The notes beneath the pieces were generated by a model. The model saw only the letters and a program-made list of their open reading frames with translations. It did not search any database and had not been told where the DNA came from. Source: Micrococcaceae bacterium Sec5.7 (GTDB lineage Bacteria; Actinomycetota; Actinomycetes; Actinomycetales; Micrococcaceae). From it: a stretch of 64,000 nucleotides of DNA. The stretch spans positions 1,426,001 to 1,490,000 of the forward strand of contig CP144169.1 in the NCBI GenBank assembly GCA_039636785.1, written 5' to 3'. Position numbers and translations under genes: made by a program. This document shows, one piece after another, positions 29,286 to 38,146 of the stretch; the stretch's first letter is position 1; each line of letters starts with the position of its first letter.

Positions 29286-32200
29286 GTGAGCCTTGCCCGT
29301 CGTCTCATTTCGGCCGGATTCAGCGATCTGGACAAGGGCGAAAGGTTTCTGGCTGCCCCCGAGCTGGACGGCATCGACCAGGACACCCTGTTCGCCGGCC
29401 TCCGTCTCGCAGCCAACCCGGATACTGCGCTGCAGTCTCTGGTCCGGCTGATCGAGAAGCACCCGGACCTGCGCGAACTCGCTGCCGCCGATACGGACAC
29501 CAGCGAACCGCTCTACCGCGTCCTCGGCGCATCGGAAGCCCTGGGCGAATTCCTGATCCGCCATCCAGAGCACCTCGACGCCTTCGATGTCACGGCGAGC
29601 CCGGAACCGGTCCAGGCAGAGCGGGCAGAGCTCCGTGCCCGGCTGCTGAAGTCCGTCCGTGCGGATCCGAAATCGACCCGGCCGGTGGCCGGGATGTCCG
29701 GCCCGGAGGCCTATGAGGCGCTTCGGACTGCCTACCGCCGCGGTGTGGTGGACCTCGCCGTCAAGGACCTCTGCGCGGCGGATCCGCTGGACTTTATGCC
29801 TGCCGTCGGCGCTGAACTGGCTGATCTGGCCGGCGCTGCAATTGAAGCGGCGCTTGCCGTCTCCCGTGCCGAGGCAGCGGACCAGTTCGACGCTTCGGAG
29901 GTGGCCGGTGTGGGGCTGGCCGTGATCGGAATGGGCAAGTGCGGAGCGCGGGAGCTTAACTACATTTCCGACGTCGATGTCATCTACGTCATTGAAGCCG
30001 GCGGACTGGAGGATGCCCGCGCCAATACGATCGGCACGACACTTGCCACGGGCATTTCACGGGCGATCTCGTCCCCTGCCCGGGAACCCGGGCTGTGGGA
30101 AGTGGATGCCAATCTGCGGCCTGAGGGCAAGTCCGGGCCGCTGGTCCGTACACTGGCATCGCACCAGAGCTATTACGCGCGCTGGGCGGAAAGCTGGGAA
30201 TTCCAGGCATTGTTGAAAGCGCGGACCATCGCCGGGGACACCGGGCTGGGTGGACGCTACGAAGCCGCAGTCTCGCCCCTGATCTGGACGTCGGCCAGCC
30301 GCGACGGTTTTGTCGAATCCGTGCAGGCGATGCGGAGGCGCGTCACGGACCACATCCCGGCCGCCGAGGAACAACGGCAGATCAAGCTGGGACGCGGCGG
30401 GCTGCGTGACGTCGAGTTCACGGTCCAGTTGCTGCAGCTGGTGCACGGGAAATCGGACGAATCACTCCGCTGCAGGGACACGACTTCGGCTATCGCGGCG
30501 CTTTCCGCCGGCGGATACATCGGCCGCGCCGACGCCGCCGATTTTGACCACGCCTACCGCTACCTGCGCCTCCTCGAGCATCGGATCCAGCTGTTCCAGC
30601 TGCGCCGTACGCACCTGATGCCGGTCAAGGACGCATCACTTCGCGCCCTCGCCAAGGCTGTGCTGGGGCCGTTCTCCAACGAGCGACCCCACCCGGATGC
30701 GCTGATGGCGGCCTGGCAGAAAACCAAGCGGTCAGTCCGAGAACTCCATGAACGTATTTTCTACCGCCCGCTGCTGAATACAGCCGCCAAACTGAGCAGT
30801 GAAGAAGCCAGGCTGTCACCGGAAGCGGCCCAGGGCCGGCTCGCGGCACTGGGGTATCTTGATCCGCAGGGCGCCCTGCGCCACATCGAGGCACTCACTG
30901 CCGGTGTCAGCCGGCGCGCTGCGCTGCAGCGCCAGCTGCTGCCCATCCTGCTGGGCTGGCTCGCCGAGGGGGTGGATCCAGACGCCGGTCTGCTGGCTTT
31001 CCGCCGTGTCAGCGAGGCTTTGGGGACCACACACTGGTATCTGGGCATGCTGAGGGACTCGAAGGCTGCCGCCGAGCGCCTGTGCCATGTGCTGGCCAAT
31101 TCACGGCTCATCGCGGACCTGCTGGAAGTCTCGCCGGAGTCGGTGGCGTGGCTGGGATCTGACAAGGAACTCGCGCCGCTGGGTTTCGAGGCCCAGTGGC
31201 AGGAAATCAGCTCGAAGATGTCCCGGCACGCGGACCCGGGAAGCGCGATGCGGCTGATCCGGCTGATCCGGCGAAGAGAAATTCTGCGGATTGCCATAGC
31301 AGACAGCGCCGGACTGCTGGCGCAGGACGACGTGGGTTCCGCCCTGGCGGATACTGACCGCGCGGCTATGCTCGGGGCGCTGCGGGTAGCCGAAAACATG
31401 GTCTCGGCAAAAGGTCCGCTGAAAACCAGCGTGCTGGTGGTGGCCATGGGGCGGCAGGGCGGACGGGAGATCGGCTACGGTTCCGATGCCGACGTGATGT
31501 ACGTCCACCGCGGCCTGCCGGGGGTCCCTGACGACGAGGCCCAGCAGCAGGCGGCCCAGATCGTGGGGCACGTCTCCAGCCTGCTGACCCAGCCGCTCAA
31601 GCCGGCCATCATGGCAGAGCGCGTGCTGATGGTCGACGCCGATCTGCGCCCCGAAGGCAAAAGCGGGGCCATGGTGCGGTCTCTGGAATCGTACGGGGAG
31701 TACTACCGCCGGTGGTCGCTGGTGTGGGAAGCCCAGGCGCTATTGCGCGCGAGGCCCATGGCGGGCGATGACCGTCTGGCCGCTGATTTCCTTGAACTCA
31801 TCGAGCCGCTCCGCTACCCGGAGGTGCTCTCGGCGCAGGATATCCGGGAGGTCCGCCGGGTGAAGGCGCGGGTTGAGTCCGAGCGGCTGCCCCGCGGCGC
31901 TGATCCCGCCCGTCACCTGAAACTGGGACGCGGAGGCCTGAGCGACGTCGAGTGGCTGGTACAGCTGCTCCAGCTCGAGCATGCCGGAAAGCACCCGGAA
32001 CTGCGCACCACTTCCACAGTCCGGGCGCTTGAGGCGGCGGCTGCCCTGGGACTGCTGGAAGAGGCCGATGCTGCCCTCCTGCTGGAGACATGGCGGCTCG
32101 CGAGCCGCATCCGGTCGGCAAATGTGATCTGGACAGGCAGGACTTCGGATCTGCTGCTGTCGTCCCGGAGGGATCTTGAGGCAGTTGCACGGTGGTGCGG

Positions 32201-32297
32201 TTATGAGCCCGGAAACGCCGCGGCCCTCGAGGAAGATTATCTTCGGCTCAGCAGGCGTGCCCGGGGTGTTTTCGAGAAGGTCTTCTACGGACAGTAG
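29286..32297 (+). CDS. glnE: Bifunctional glutamine synthetase adenylyltransferase/deadenylase GlnE
   Basis: Adds AMP to, and removes it from, the regulatory Tyr of GlnA1 in response to nitrogen status. The 1003 residues hold two nucleotidyltransferase domains. The deadenylase half has MGKCGARELNYISDVDV with Asp229 and Asp231; the adenylylase half has GRQGGREIGYGSDADV with Asp734 and Asp736. Each is followed by a helical GlnD-PII-uridylyltransferase-like module with a matching LGRGGL(R/S)DVE motif. GTG start 9 bases after glnA2 with only a weak ribosome site, so coupling is likely. No glnB or glnD is in the window. Confidence 0.95.
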   Translation: MSLARRLISAGFSDLDKGERFLAAPELDGIDQDTLFAGLRLAANPDTALQSLVRLIEKHPDLRELAAADTDTSEPLYRVLGASEALGEFLIRHPEHLDAFDVTASPEPVQAERAELRARLLKSVRADPKSTRPVAGMSGPEAYEALRTAYRRGVVDLAVKDLCAADPLDFMPAVGAELADLAGAAIEAALAVSRAEAADQFDASEVAGVGLAVIGMGKCGARELNYISDVDVIYVIEAGGLEDARANTIGTTLATGISRAISSPAREPGLWEVDANLRPEGKSGPLVRTLASHQSYYARWAESWEFQALLKARTIAGDTGLGGRYEAAVSPLIWTSASRDGFVESVQAMRRRVTDHIPAAEEQRQIKLGRGGLRDVEFTVQLLQLVHGKSDESLRCRDTTSAIAALSAGGYIGRADAADFDHAYRYLRLLEHRIQLFQLRRTHLMPVKDASLRALAKAVLGPFSNERPHPDALMAAWQKTKRSVRELHERIFYRPLLNTAAKLSSEEARLSPEAAQGRLAALGYLDPQGALRHIEALTAGVSRRAALQRQLLPILLGWLAEGVDPDAGLLAFRRVSEALGTTHWYLGMLRDSKAAAERLCHVLANSRLIADLLEVSPESVAWLGSDKELAPLGFEAQWQEISSKMSRHADPGSAMRLIRLIRRREILRIAIADSAGLLAQDDVGSALADTDRAAMLGALRVAENMVSAKGPLKTSVLVVAMGRQGGREIGYGSDADVMYVHRGLPGVPDDEAQQQAAQIVGHVSSLLTQPLKPAIMAERVLMVDADLRPEGKSGAMVRSLESYGEYYRRWSLVWEAQALLRARPMAGDDRLAADFLELIEPLRYPEVLSAQDIREVRRVKARVESERLPRGADPARHLKLGRGGLSDVEWLVQLLQLEHAGKHPELRTTSTVRALEAAAALGLLEEADAALLLETWRLASRIRSANVIWTGRTSDLLLSSRRDLEAVARWCGYEPGNAAALEEDYLRLSRRARGVFEKVFYGQ

Positions 32298-32420
32298 GAA
32301 CCTTGATCCGGATCCGGATCAACGGGAGCGTGAGCCGGTCCCACTACGGGTAGCCTCTATAGGTACTTTGCCGGTCTCCTGGAGCCCGGCGCCGCATCTA
32401 ACCAAAGGGGTTGTTAACTC

Positions 32421-33914
32421 TTGCACAGACTCCAGCAGACCAAGGCCGTCCGGCAACGGGCTTCCACGGTCATCGGAGCATTGCTGGCTGTAGCCGTAGT
32501 GTTTTTCTGTACCGTCGGGGCCGCCGCTGCGCCGGACACAGCGCAAGCCGGCACACCGCCGTCGAACGTGTCCGGCAAGAAGTTTGTCATCGGCACGGAC
32601 ACCACATTCGCGCCGTTTGAATTTCGTGACGGAAGCGGTGAGCTCACCGGCATCGACATGGATATCATCCGCGAAGTGGCCAAGAGTCAGGGGTTCGAGG
32701 TGGAGATCAAGTCGCTCGGCTTCAACGCAGCGCTGCAGGCGCTGTCTTCCAACCAGGTGGACGGCGTCATTGCCGGTATGTCCATCACCGAGCCGCGCAA
32801 GCTCATTTACGATTTTTCCGAGCCGTACTTTGAATCCGGCGTCCAGATGGCCGTCGCCAAGGGCGACGCCGGGATCAAGGGCTACGAGGATCTGCGGGGC
32901 AAGACCGTAACAGCAAAGACCGGCAGCGAGGGCGAGACCTTCGCCAGCTCGATCGCCGGGCAATACGGCTTCACCGTCAAGGCACTGGACCAGTCCGCCA
33001 CGATGTACGAGCTCGTGAAGTCGGGCAACGCCGTCGCGGTTTTTGATGATTACCCTGTACTGGCTTACGGCATAAGCCAGAACAACGGGCTGAAGTCCGT
33101 CACCGGGAAGGAACAGGGCGGATCCTACGGGTTCGCGGTCAACAAGGACCAAAACCCGGAACTGCTGGCGGCCTTCAACACCGGGCTGGCCGAACTGAAG
33201 TCGAACGGTCAGTACCAGGCCATTCTGGACAAGTACCTCAAGGACCCGGCACAGGCAGCGCAGTCGAGTTTCTGGGACCTGCTGGGCAACAGTTTCCCTG
33301 CGCTGATGAAGGGTCTGGGCAACACTGTCCTGGTTACTGCCATCTCATTCGCAGTGGCCATGCTGATCGGTCTTTTCATGGGCTTCCTGAAGATCTCCGG
33401 CAACGTGGTTCTGCGCGTCATCGCCACCACTTTTGTGAGCGTGTTCCGCGGCACTCCGCTGCTCGTGTGGGCATTCTTCTTCTACTTCGGCATTCCGCAG
33501 CTGACGGGCCGGCCCATCGATATCTGGGTGGCCGGTGTGCTGACCCTCAGCCTTAACTCCGCGGCCTACATTACCGAGATCGTCCGCGGAGCCATCCAGT
33601 CCGTGGACCCTGGCCAGCTGGAAGCCAGCCGGAGCCTGGGACTGGGTTACAACAAGTCCATGCAGAAGGTAGTGGTTCCACAAGCCTTCAAGATCATGAC
33701 GCCTTCGCTGATCAACCAGCTGATCATCATGCTTAAGGACAGCTCGCTGCTGCTTGCCATCGGTTTCTCCGAGCTGCTCTACCAGGGCCAGCAGATCTAC
33801 GCCGGCAACTTCAGGATCACCGAGACGCTGCTGATCGTGGCCGTGATGTACTTCGTGGTGATTATGCTTCTGACCAAACTGGCCAACGTCGTGGATAAGA
33901 GGTTCAACAAATGA
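32421..33914 (+). CDS. Fused substrate-binding protein and permease, polar amino acid ABC transporter
   Basis: One polypeptide of 497 residues joins two parts usually encoded separately. Residues about 17-38 are a signal peptide or anchor helix without a lipobox Cys. Residues 53-282 form a type 3 solute-binding domain ([29 protein letters not shown]). Residues 290-497 are a His/Glu/Gln permease with five helices and the [20 protein letters not shown]ase-coupling loop. Such tethered designs are known from Gram-positive glutamine/glutamate importers (GlnPQ type). TTG start with AAAGGGG 10 bases upstream. The stop overlaps the ATPase gene. Confidence 0.9.
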   Translation: MHRLQQTKAVRQRASTVIGALLAVAVVFFCTVGAAAAPDTAQAGTPPSNVSGKKFVIGTDTTFAPFEFRDGSGELTGIDMDIIREVAKSQGFEVEIKSLGFNAALQALSSNQVDGVIAGMSITEPRKLIYDFSEPYFESGVQMAVAKGDAGIKGYEDLRGKTVTAKTGSEGETFASSIAGQYGFTVKALDQSATMYELVKSGNAVAVFDDYPVLAYGISQNNGLKSVTGKEQGGSYGFAVNKDQNPELLAAFNTGLAELKSNGQYQAILDKYLKDPAQAAQSSFWDLLGNSFPALMKGLGNTVLVTAISFAVAMLIGLFMGFLKISGNVVLRVIATTFVSVFRGTPLLVWAFFFYFGIPQLTGRPIDIWVAGVLTLSLNSAAYITEIVRGAIQSVDPGQLEASRSLGLGYNKSMQKVVVPQAFKIMTPSLINQLIIMLKDSSLLLAIGFSELLYQGQQIYAGNFRITETLLIVAVMYFVVIMLLTKLANVVDKRFNK

Positions 33915-34660
33915 GCACCGAAGTCAGTGCAGCCAGCAAAATTTCGGTCCGGGGCCTGAAGAAATCGTTTGGGTCCAATGAAGTTCTCAAAGGCATTGAT
34001 GCCGAGGTCGCCGAGGGCGAGGTGGTCTGTGTGATTGGCCCCTCAGGATCGGGTAAATCCACATTCCTCAGATGCCTGAACAAACTGGAGGAGATCACCG
34101 GCGGTCATGTCACAGTCGACGGATTCGATCTGACGGACCCCAAAGTGGACATCAACGAGGTCCGCCGGCACATCGGTATGGTTTTCCAGCACTTCAACCT
34201 CTTTCCGCACATGAGCGTCATCGAGAACATCATGCTGGCTCCGGTCGAATCCAAGAAGCAGAACAAAGCAGTGGCGCGGGCCAACGCACTGATGCTGCTG
34301 GAACGCGTGGGGCTGTCCGAGAAGGCGGATGCCCCTCCGGCGTCTCTGTCCGGCGGTCAGAAGCAGCGCGTGGCGATCGCCAGGGCGCTGGCCATGAACC
34401 CGGACATCATGCTGTTTGATGAAGCCACCTCGGCGCTCGACCCCGAAATGGTAGGGGAGGTCCTGCAGGTCATCAAGGACCTAGCGAAGGAAGGCATGAC
34501 CATGGTGCTGGTCACGCACGAGATGGGTTTTGCCCGTGAGGTTGCCGACCGCGTCATCTTTATGGCCGACGGTTTAATATGCGAACAGGGCGATCCGGGG
34601 GACCTTTTCGGCAACCCCCGGCAGCAGCGGACCCAGGATTTTCTCTCCAAGGTTCTATAG
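33911..34660 (+). CDS. glnQ: Polar amino acid ABC transporter ATP-binding protein (GlnQ-like)
   Basis: ATPase subunit of the importer encoded just upstream. The 249 residues carry Walker [10 protein letters not shown] (about 45-53), the Q loop in [12 protein letters not shown], signature SLSGGQKQR, Walker [13 protein letters not shown] and the switch His in VTHEMGF. The family is the PAAT (HisP/GlnQ) class. The ATGA overlap with the fused binding-protein/permease gene makes a complete two-gene transporter. Proximity to glnA2-glnE suggests glutamine or glutamate as substrate, but that is inference. Confidence 0.93.
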   Translation: MSTEVSAASKISVRGLKKSFGSNEVLKGIDAEVAEGEVVCVIGPSGSGKSTFLRCLNKLEEITGGHVTVDGFDLTDPKVDINEVRRHIGMVFQHFNLFPHMSVIENIMLAPVESKKQNKAVARANALMLLERVGLSEKADAPPASLSGGQKQRVAIARALAMNPDIMLFDEATSALDPEMVGEVLQVIKDLAKEGMTMVLVTHEMGFAREVADRVIFMADGLICEQGDPGDLFGNPRQQRTQDFLSKVL

Positions 34661-34682
34661 GCAGGTCTGCCGCACCGGATCT

Positions 34683-34706
34683 GCCACCGCGGGGAGGTTC
34701 GGTGGC
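34683..34706 (+). terminator. Weak hairpin after the ABC transporter operon
   Basis: GCCACCG (34683-34689) pairs with CGGTGGC (34700-34706) over a 10-base loop, 23 bases after the ATPase stop. No T-run follows. Confidence 0.3.
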
Positions 34707-34722
34707 GGGGAGATTCCAAGGG

Positions 34723-34751
34723 CTGACGCGTGCCGGGCTTGATGCTAGTTT
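34723..34751 (+). promoter_or_regulatory. Promoter of the VOC gene, leaderless type
   Basis: CTGACG (34723-34728) and TAGTTT (34746-34751) are 17 bases apart. The -10 ends six bases before the ATG at 34758, so the mRNA probably starts at the start codon. No ribosome site is present. Confidence 0.5.
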
Positions 34752-34757
34752 GAGCCC

Positions 34758-35189
34758 ATGGCTACGCAAATCTACTTGAATCTCCCCGTCAAAGACCTCG
34801 ACAGGACAGTCGAGTTTTTCACGGCACTCGGCTTCTCCTTCAACCCGGACTTCACCGATGAAAACGCGACGTGCATGATCGTCAACGACAACGCCTTCGT
34901 GATGCTCCTGGTGGAAGGCTTCTTCAAGACCTTCACGTCCAAGAAAGTCGCGGACGCCACGAGTTCCACGGAGGCCATCCTGGCCTTCTCAGTGGACAGC
35001 CGTGAGGCTGTGGACGAGACCGTCCGGAAGGCGCTGGCCGCCGGCGGAACGGTCTCGCAGGACGTGCAGGACTACGGGTTCATGTACAACCACAGCTTCC
35101 AGGATCCCGATGGGCACCTGTGGGAAGTCATGTGGATGGATCCGGCGGGCGCGCCCGCCGGAGCACCTGCTGACGCATCAACCGAATAA
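34758..35189 (+). CDS. VOC family protein (glyoxalase-like)
   Basis: A 143-residue vicinal-oxygen-chelate protein with the paired beta-alpha-beta-beta-beta modules. YLNLPVKDLDRTVEFFTALGF starts module one, and SFQDPDGHLWEVMWMDP ends module two, with His and Glu in the usual metal positions. Members act as lactoylglutathione lyases, fosfomycin resistance enzymes or dioxygenases, and nothing here selects among these. The C-terminus is an Ala/Pro-rich tail. Confidence 0.85.
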   Translation: MATQIYLNLPVKDLDRTVEFFTALGFSFNPDFTDENATCMIVNDNAFVMLLVEGFFKTFTSKKVADATSSTEAILAFSVDSREAVDETVRKALAAGGTVSQDVQDYGFMYNHSFQDPDGHLWEVMWMDPAGAPAGAPADASTE

Positions 35190-35269
35190 CCACTGCGACG
35201 GCGGTTGTCACCCTGTGTTCCGGCGGCTGGGTGGCGGCCGCCGTTGTGCTTTGTGGATAAGCTCGTTTT

Positions 35270-35806
35270 ATGTCCGAAACGGTTTGGCTGATCCCCCTGA
35301 AAAGGCTGGACGATGATGCACGGGCCATCAAGCTGGGAGAGATCGCCGAACTGGAGCTCGGGAAGGGGCAGCGCGATTTCGTCGGAGATCCGCTGCGGAT
35401 GATGCTTGCAGGGATGGAAGACGGGTCCAGGCACCCTTACGTGGTGGACTCGGGAGGCACAGCCGTGGGTGTGCTGACTCTTCAGTCAGGGGCAGCGATG
35501 CTGGCCGGCTGGGCAGACGACGATTCGGCATGGCTGCTGCGGGGCTTCCTGATCGACAGCAGGCTGCAGGGACGCGGGCTGGGCTCAGCCGCTGCTGTTG
35601 CGGCTTCGCGGGAGGCAGCGAAACTCACAGCAAGGCTGGGCGGTGACGAGACCGGCGTTGTGCTGTCAGTCAACGAACGCAACCCGGGCGCCCGGTCGGC
35701 CTACGCCAAAGCCGGCTACGAAGACCGCGGAGAGTACCTTGGCGGGTTTTCCGGACCGCAACGGACCATGTACGCTGCGTTCATTGTTGCCCCCGGTCGT
35801 TCATGA
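35270..35806 (+). CDS. GNAT family N-acetyltransferase
   Basis: A 178-residue GNAT fold. The acetyl-CoA pyrophosphate loop is LQGRGLGSAAAVAA near 101-114, preceded by the beta-4 strand WLLRGFLID. The final NPGARSAYAKAGYEDRGEY motif is typical. The acceptor is unknown; the nearest known flavour is the RimJ/SpeG type. TAAGCT lies exactly six bases before the ATG with no ribosome site, another leaderless-type start. It is convergent with the EAL gene. Confidence 0.8.
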   Translation: MSETVWLIPLKRLDDDARAIKLGEIAELELGKGQRDFVGDPLRMMLAGMEDGSRHPYVVDSGGTAVGVLTLQSGAAMLAGWADDDSAWLLRGFLIDSRLQGRGLGSAAAVAASREAAKLTARLGGDETGVVLSVNERNPGARSAYAKAGYEDRGEYLGGFSGPQRTMYAAFIVAPGRS

Positions 35807-35834
35807 TCCGGGGGTCACGGCACCACGAACGCTG

Positions 35835-37445
35835 CTAATCGCCTGCCCGCTGCTTCGTCGGACTTTCAGGCCATCCCTCGCGCGGTGGCACTTTTCGCCA
35901 CGTTGCCCATTCCTCGGGCCGGACTGAGGGCCGGCCGAGTAGGTAGCCTTGTCCGGCCGCCATGCCGAGTTCGGTGACAGCGGTTAGTTCTGCCCCGGTT
36001 TCGATTCCTTCGGCGACGAGGCCGGCGCCGATCTCCGTTGCGAAGCCAACCATGGCCGCGCCGAAGGCCCGCTTCGCCGGATCCGTGTCGATTCCGGCGA
36101 TGATCTTCCGGTCAAGTTTGATCAGGTCCGGGTTGAGCTCAAGGATGTGGCATATGGAGGCGAAGCCTGCGCCCGCGTCATCGACGGCGATCCTCAGGCC
36201 GGCGTGCCGCAGCGGGCCCAGCACAACGGCGAGTTGTTCGTAATCGGCAACCTCGTGGCGTTCGGTCAACTCAAGCACGATGCGCCAGGCCGGGACGTTC
36301 GATTCCTCGAGCAGGCCGACCAGCCACGGATCCAGGCACGCCCGGGGCGAGAGATTCACCGCCACATACAAATGCGAAGGAAGCCAGGCGGCAGCAGCGA
36401 GAGCGGTCTGTACCGCAAGAATTTCAAGATCCACACCAAGCCCGACGGACTCCGCTTCAACAAACCAAGCCTCCGGGGAGATGCCCGGGGAACTGAGAAA
36501 GCGGGTCAACGCTTCGGCGCCGACAATCGCGCCGGTCTCCAGCGATCGGACGGGTTGAAACGCCGTCAGCAGCGTGCGGCCGGCGAGCATGGCTTCGACC
36601 CGCTCCCTGACTTCTTCGGCCGCGAGGGTGCTTGCTGCCCCTGCATCGAGGGCGCGGCTGGTTCCCTCGAACCCGCAGACACGTCCCGCTCGGTCACGCA
36701 CTGGCCTGCCGGAGACTTCAACCAGGACCCGGCCGCCGTTCCGGTGGCGGCAGCCGGTGACCAGTCCGGCCCACTTGGCGTCCGCTCCGCCGCTGGTGGT
36801 TCCGGCCTTCCGAGCTGCCGCCAGTTCATCCAGATTGATCACGAGACTGCAATGCTTTCCGACCAGCTCGAAGGATTCGTATCCAACCAGTTCACTGCTT
36901 GCCGGGCTCGAGAAAGTGAAGCGTCCGTCGCCTCCGATGGCCCACAGCCATTCGTGGCCCGCGCTCAGCACGGTGTCCATCAGCCCGGCGGTGCGGCTCG
37001 CTTGGGCCCGCTCACGGCGGTGCTGGCGCACAAGACGCCACGCAGCGTGGACGGCCACCGGGACCAGCAACAGTGCCAGGAGGGCCGGGATCCCTACGGG
37101 CCCATCAAAGGCCACCCACGGTGGCTGGCCATAGAGCAGCGGGAGGCGGATTGACAGCGCAACGCCGGCCTCGAGGCAGATGATAACCAGCAGCCACCGA
37201 CCGGACGCCGACGCCAAGGGTCCAGACCCGCCCGATTCGGCCGGGACAGGCTGCTCCAGCGACGCCCCCTCGCGGGAAGCAATCGCCCTGCGCCTGCGGC
37301 GAAAGAATACCCGCTTCACAGACCCGCCGGCAAGGTCCGGATTCGTGCCCCCAATGCCCGGCCCTCCGGAGCTCTCACAAAAGACACCGGGCAACACCCC
37401 GGACGCATCGGCTGTGGATAAAGGCGTCCCGCTGTTTCGAGCCAT
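35835..37445 (-). CDS. Membrane PAS-EAL protein, cyclic-di-GMP phosphodiesterase
   Basis: Probable c-di-GMP-degrading enzyme of 536 residues with its own sensor. A disordered basic N-terminus (about 1-80) precedes two membrane helices (about 84-106 and 117-137). A PAS domain (about 155-265) and a C-terminal EAL domain (about 285-520) follow. No GGDEF domain is seen. The EAL catalytic set looks complete: AEALTRF (Glu about 311), VNLSPR (Asn), ELTERH (Glu), VDDAGAGF (Asp pair), LDRKII (Lys) and AEGIET (Glu). The ATG at 37445 has GGGGGGA just upstream; a 15-base earlier ATG lacks this. Confidence 0.88.
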   Translation of the reverse strand: MARNSGTPLSTADASGVLPGVFCESSGGPGIGGTNPDLAGGSVKRVFFRRRRRAIASREGASLEQPVPAESGGSGPLASASGRWLLVIICLEAGVALSIRLPLLYGQPPWVAFDGPVGIPALLALLLVPVAVHAAWRLVRQHRRERAQASRTAGLMDTVLSAGHEWLWAIGGDGRFTFSSPASSELVGYESFELVGKHCSLVINLDELAAARKAGTTSGGADAKWAGLVTGCRHRNGGRVLVEVSGRPVRDRAGRVCGFEGTSRALDAGAASTLAAEEVRERVEAMLAGRTLLTAFQPVRSLETGAIVGAEALTRFLSSPGISPEAWFVEAESVGLGVDLEILAVQTALAAAAWLPSHLYVAVNLSPRACLDPWLVGLLEESNVPAWRIVLELTERHEVADYEQLAVVLGPLRHAGLRIAVDDAGAGFASICHILELNPDLIKLDRKIIAGIDTDPAKRAFGAAMVGFATEIGAGLVAEGIETGAELTAVTELGMAAGQGYLLGRPSVRPEEWATWRKVPPREGWPESPTKQRAGD

Positions 37446-37740
37446 GGTTCCCCCCACCATGCAAAAACTTGGGTACTGAGGGTTCTCATCATGCCATCAG
37501 GATCGAGAAAGAGCGACACTTCCTGGCAAATGAATCAACTGCCCGCACTCCTGGACAAGAAACACACGGACATGCCCCGATAGCCTCCGCCCGAGGGGAA
37601 GTAGCAGAAACCCGGAATCCGGTCCGGGGAGTGGCCATGGCCGGCGCGCCGGTGAGGGTGGCAATGGCTACGCTGCCGGCAATGGCGAAGACCGGGAATG
37701 CGTTGCCCCAGGGGCAAAGCTCGTTGGTGAACTCGCTGCC
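37446..37740. other. Gene-free stretch between the EAL gene and the HTH promoter
   Basis: About 295 bases with no convincing gene. It has short frames on both strands with biased, low-quality composition, and no terminator or clear repeat. It probably contains the upstream region of the EAL gene. Confidence 0.5.
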
Positions 37741-37784
37741 GTCAACTAATGTTGACGCTTGCAAGTTCGTCAACTAAAGTTGAC
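37741..37784 (+). promoter_or_regulatory. Promoter with two 16-bp palindromic operators
   Basis: Two near-identical palindromes, GTCAACTAATGTTGAC (37741-37756) and GTCAACTAAAGTTGAC (37769-37784), lie 28 bases apart. TTGACG (37752-37757, overlapping the end of the first) and TAAAGT (37775-37780, inside the second) form a -35/-10 pair with a 17-base spacer, which itself holds the palindrome CTTGCAAG. A dimer bound at either site would block the promoter. The small HTH product encoded just downstream is the obvious candidate regulator. Confidence 0.7.
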
Positions 37785-37799
37785 GGCAGGAGGTGTCCG

Positions 37800-38000
37800 A
37801 TGAACACCATGATCGGCTCAATGGACGGCAAAGGCCCGGTCGAGGCACTCCATACGGTGGCCAAGCTTCACAAGGAGCTTGCCCGGGCGGAGACTGAGGC
37901 TGTCCTCCGCGGACGCCAGGCCGGGCTCTCATGGGAAGCAATCGCCTTGTGCCTCGGAATTAGCAAACAGGCTGTCCATAAGAAGTACGGAAAGCGCTGA
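37800..38000 (+). CDS. Small helix-turn-helix protein, probable autoregulator
   Basis: A 66-residue protein whose C-terminal half is a DNA-binding HTH. LSWEAIALCLGISKQAVHKKYGKR (about residues 43-66) has the spacing of a sigma-4/AsnC-like recognition motif. The N-terminal half is a charged helix with LHKELARAETEA, probably for dimerisation. AGGAGG lies 6 bases before the ATG, one of the best ribosome sites in the window. The promoter is overlaid by two palindromes, so autorepression is inferred. It is divergent from the EAL phosphodiesterase, and a strong terminator follows. Confidence 0.75.
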   Translation: MNTMIGSMDGKGPVEALHTVAKLHKELARAETEAVLRGRQAGLSWEAIALCLGISKQAVHKKYGKR

Positions 38001-38024
38001 GGAACTGAACATCCGCTTAAACGC

Positions 38025-38061
38025 CGACGGCGGCCCCCACTGAAGGTGGGGGCCGCCGTCG
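38025..38061. terminator. Bidirectional terminator between the HTH gene and glnA1
   Basis: A perfect 16-bp stem: 38025-38040 pairs with 38046-38061 around the loop TGAAG. It lies 24 bases after the HTH stop and 85 bases beyond the glnA1 stop on the other strand. Only a weak T-rich tail follows. Confidence 0.75.
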
Positions 38062-38146
38062 TTGGTTCAATTACTTGCGGTGAATCCTGCCTGGTCCAGA
38101 CAAACTCGACCACCGGAGGCCAGGACTCGACCGCCGGAAGCTGCGG

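Noticed and set aside
37489..37773. Minus-strand frame of 94 codons upstream of the EAL gene
   Set aside because: It starts inside the palindromic operator, has no ribosome site and its composition does not look like a real protein.
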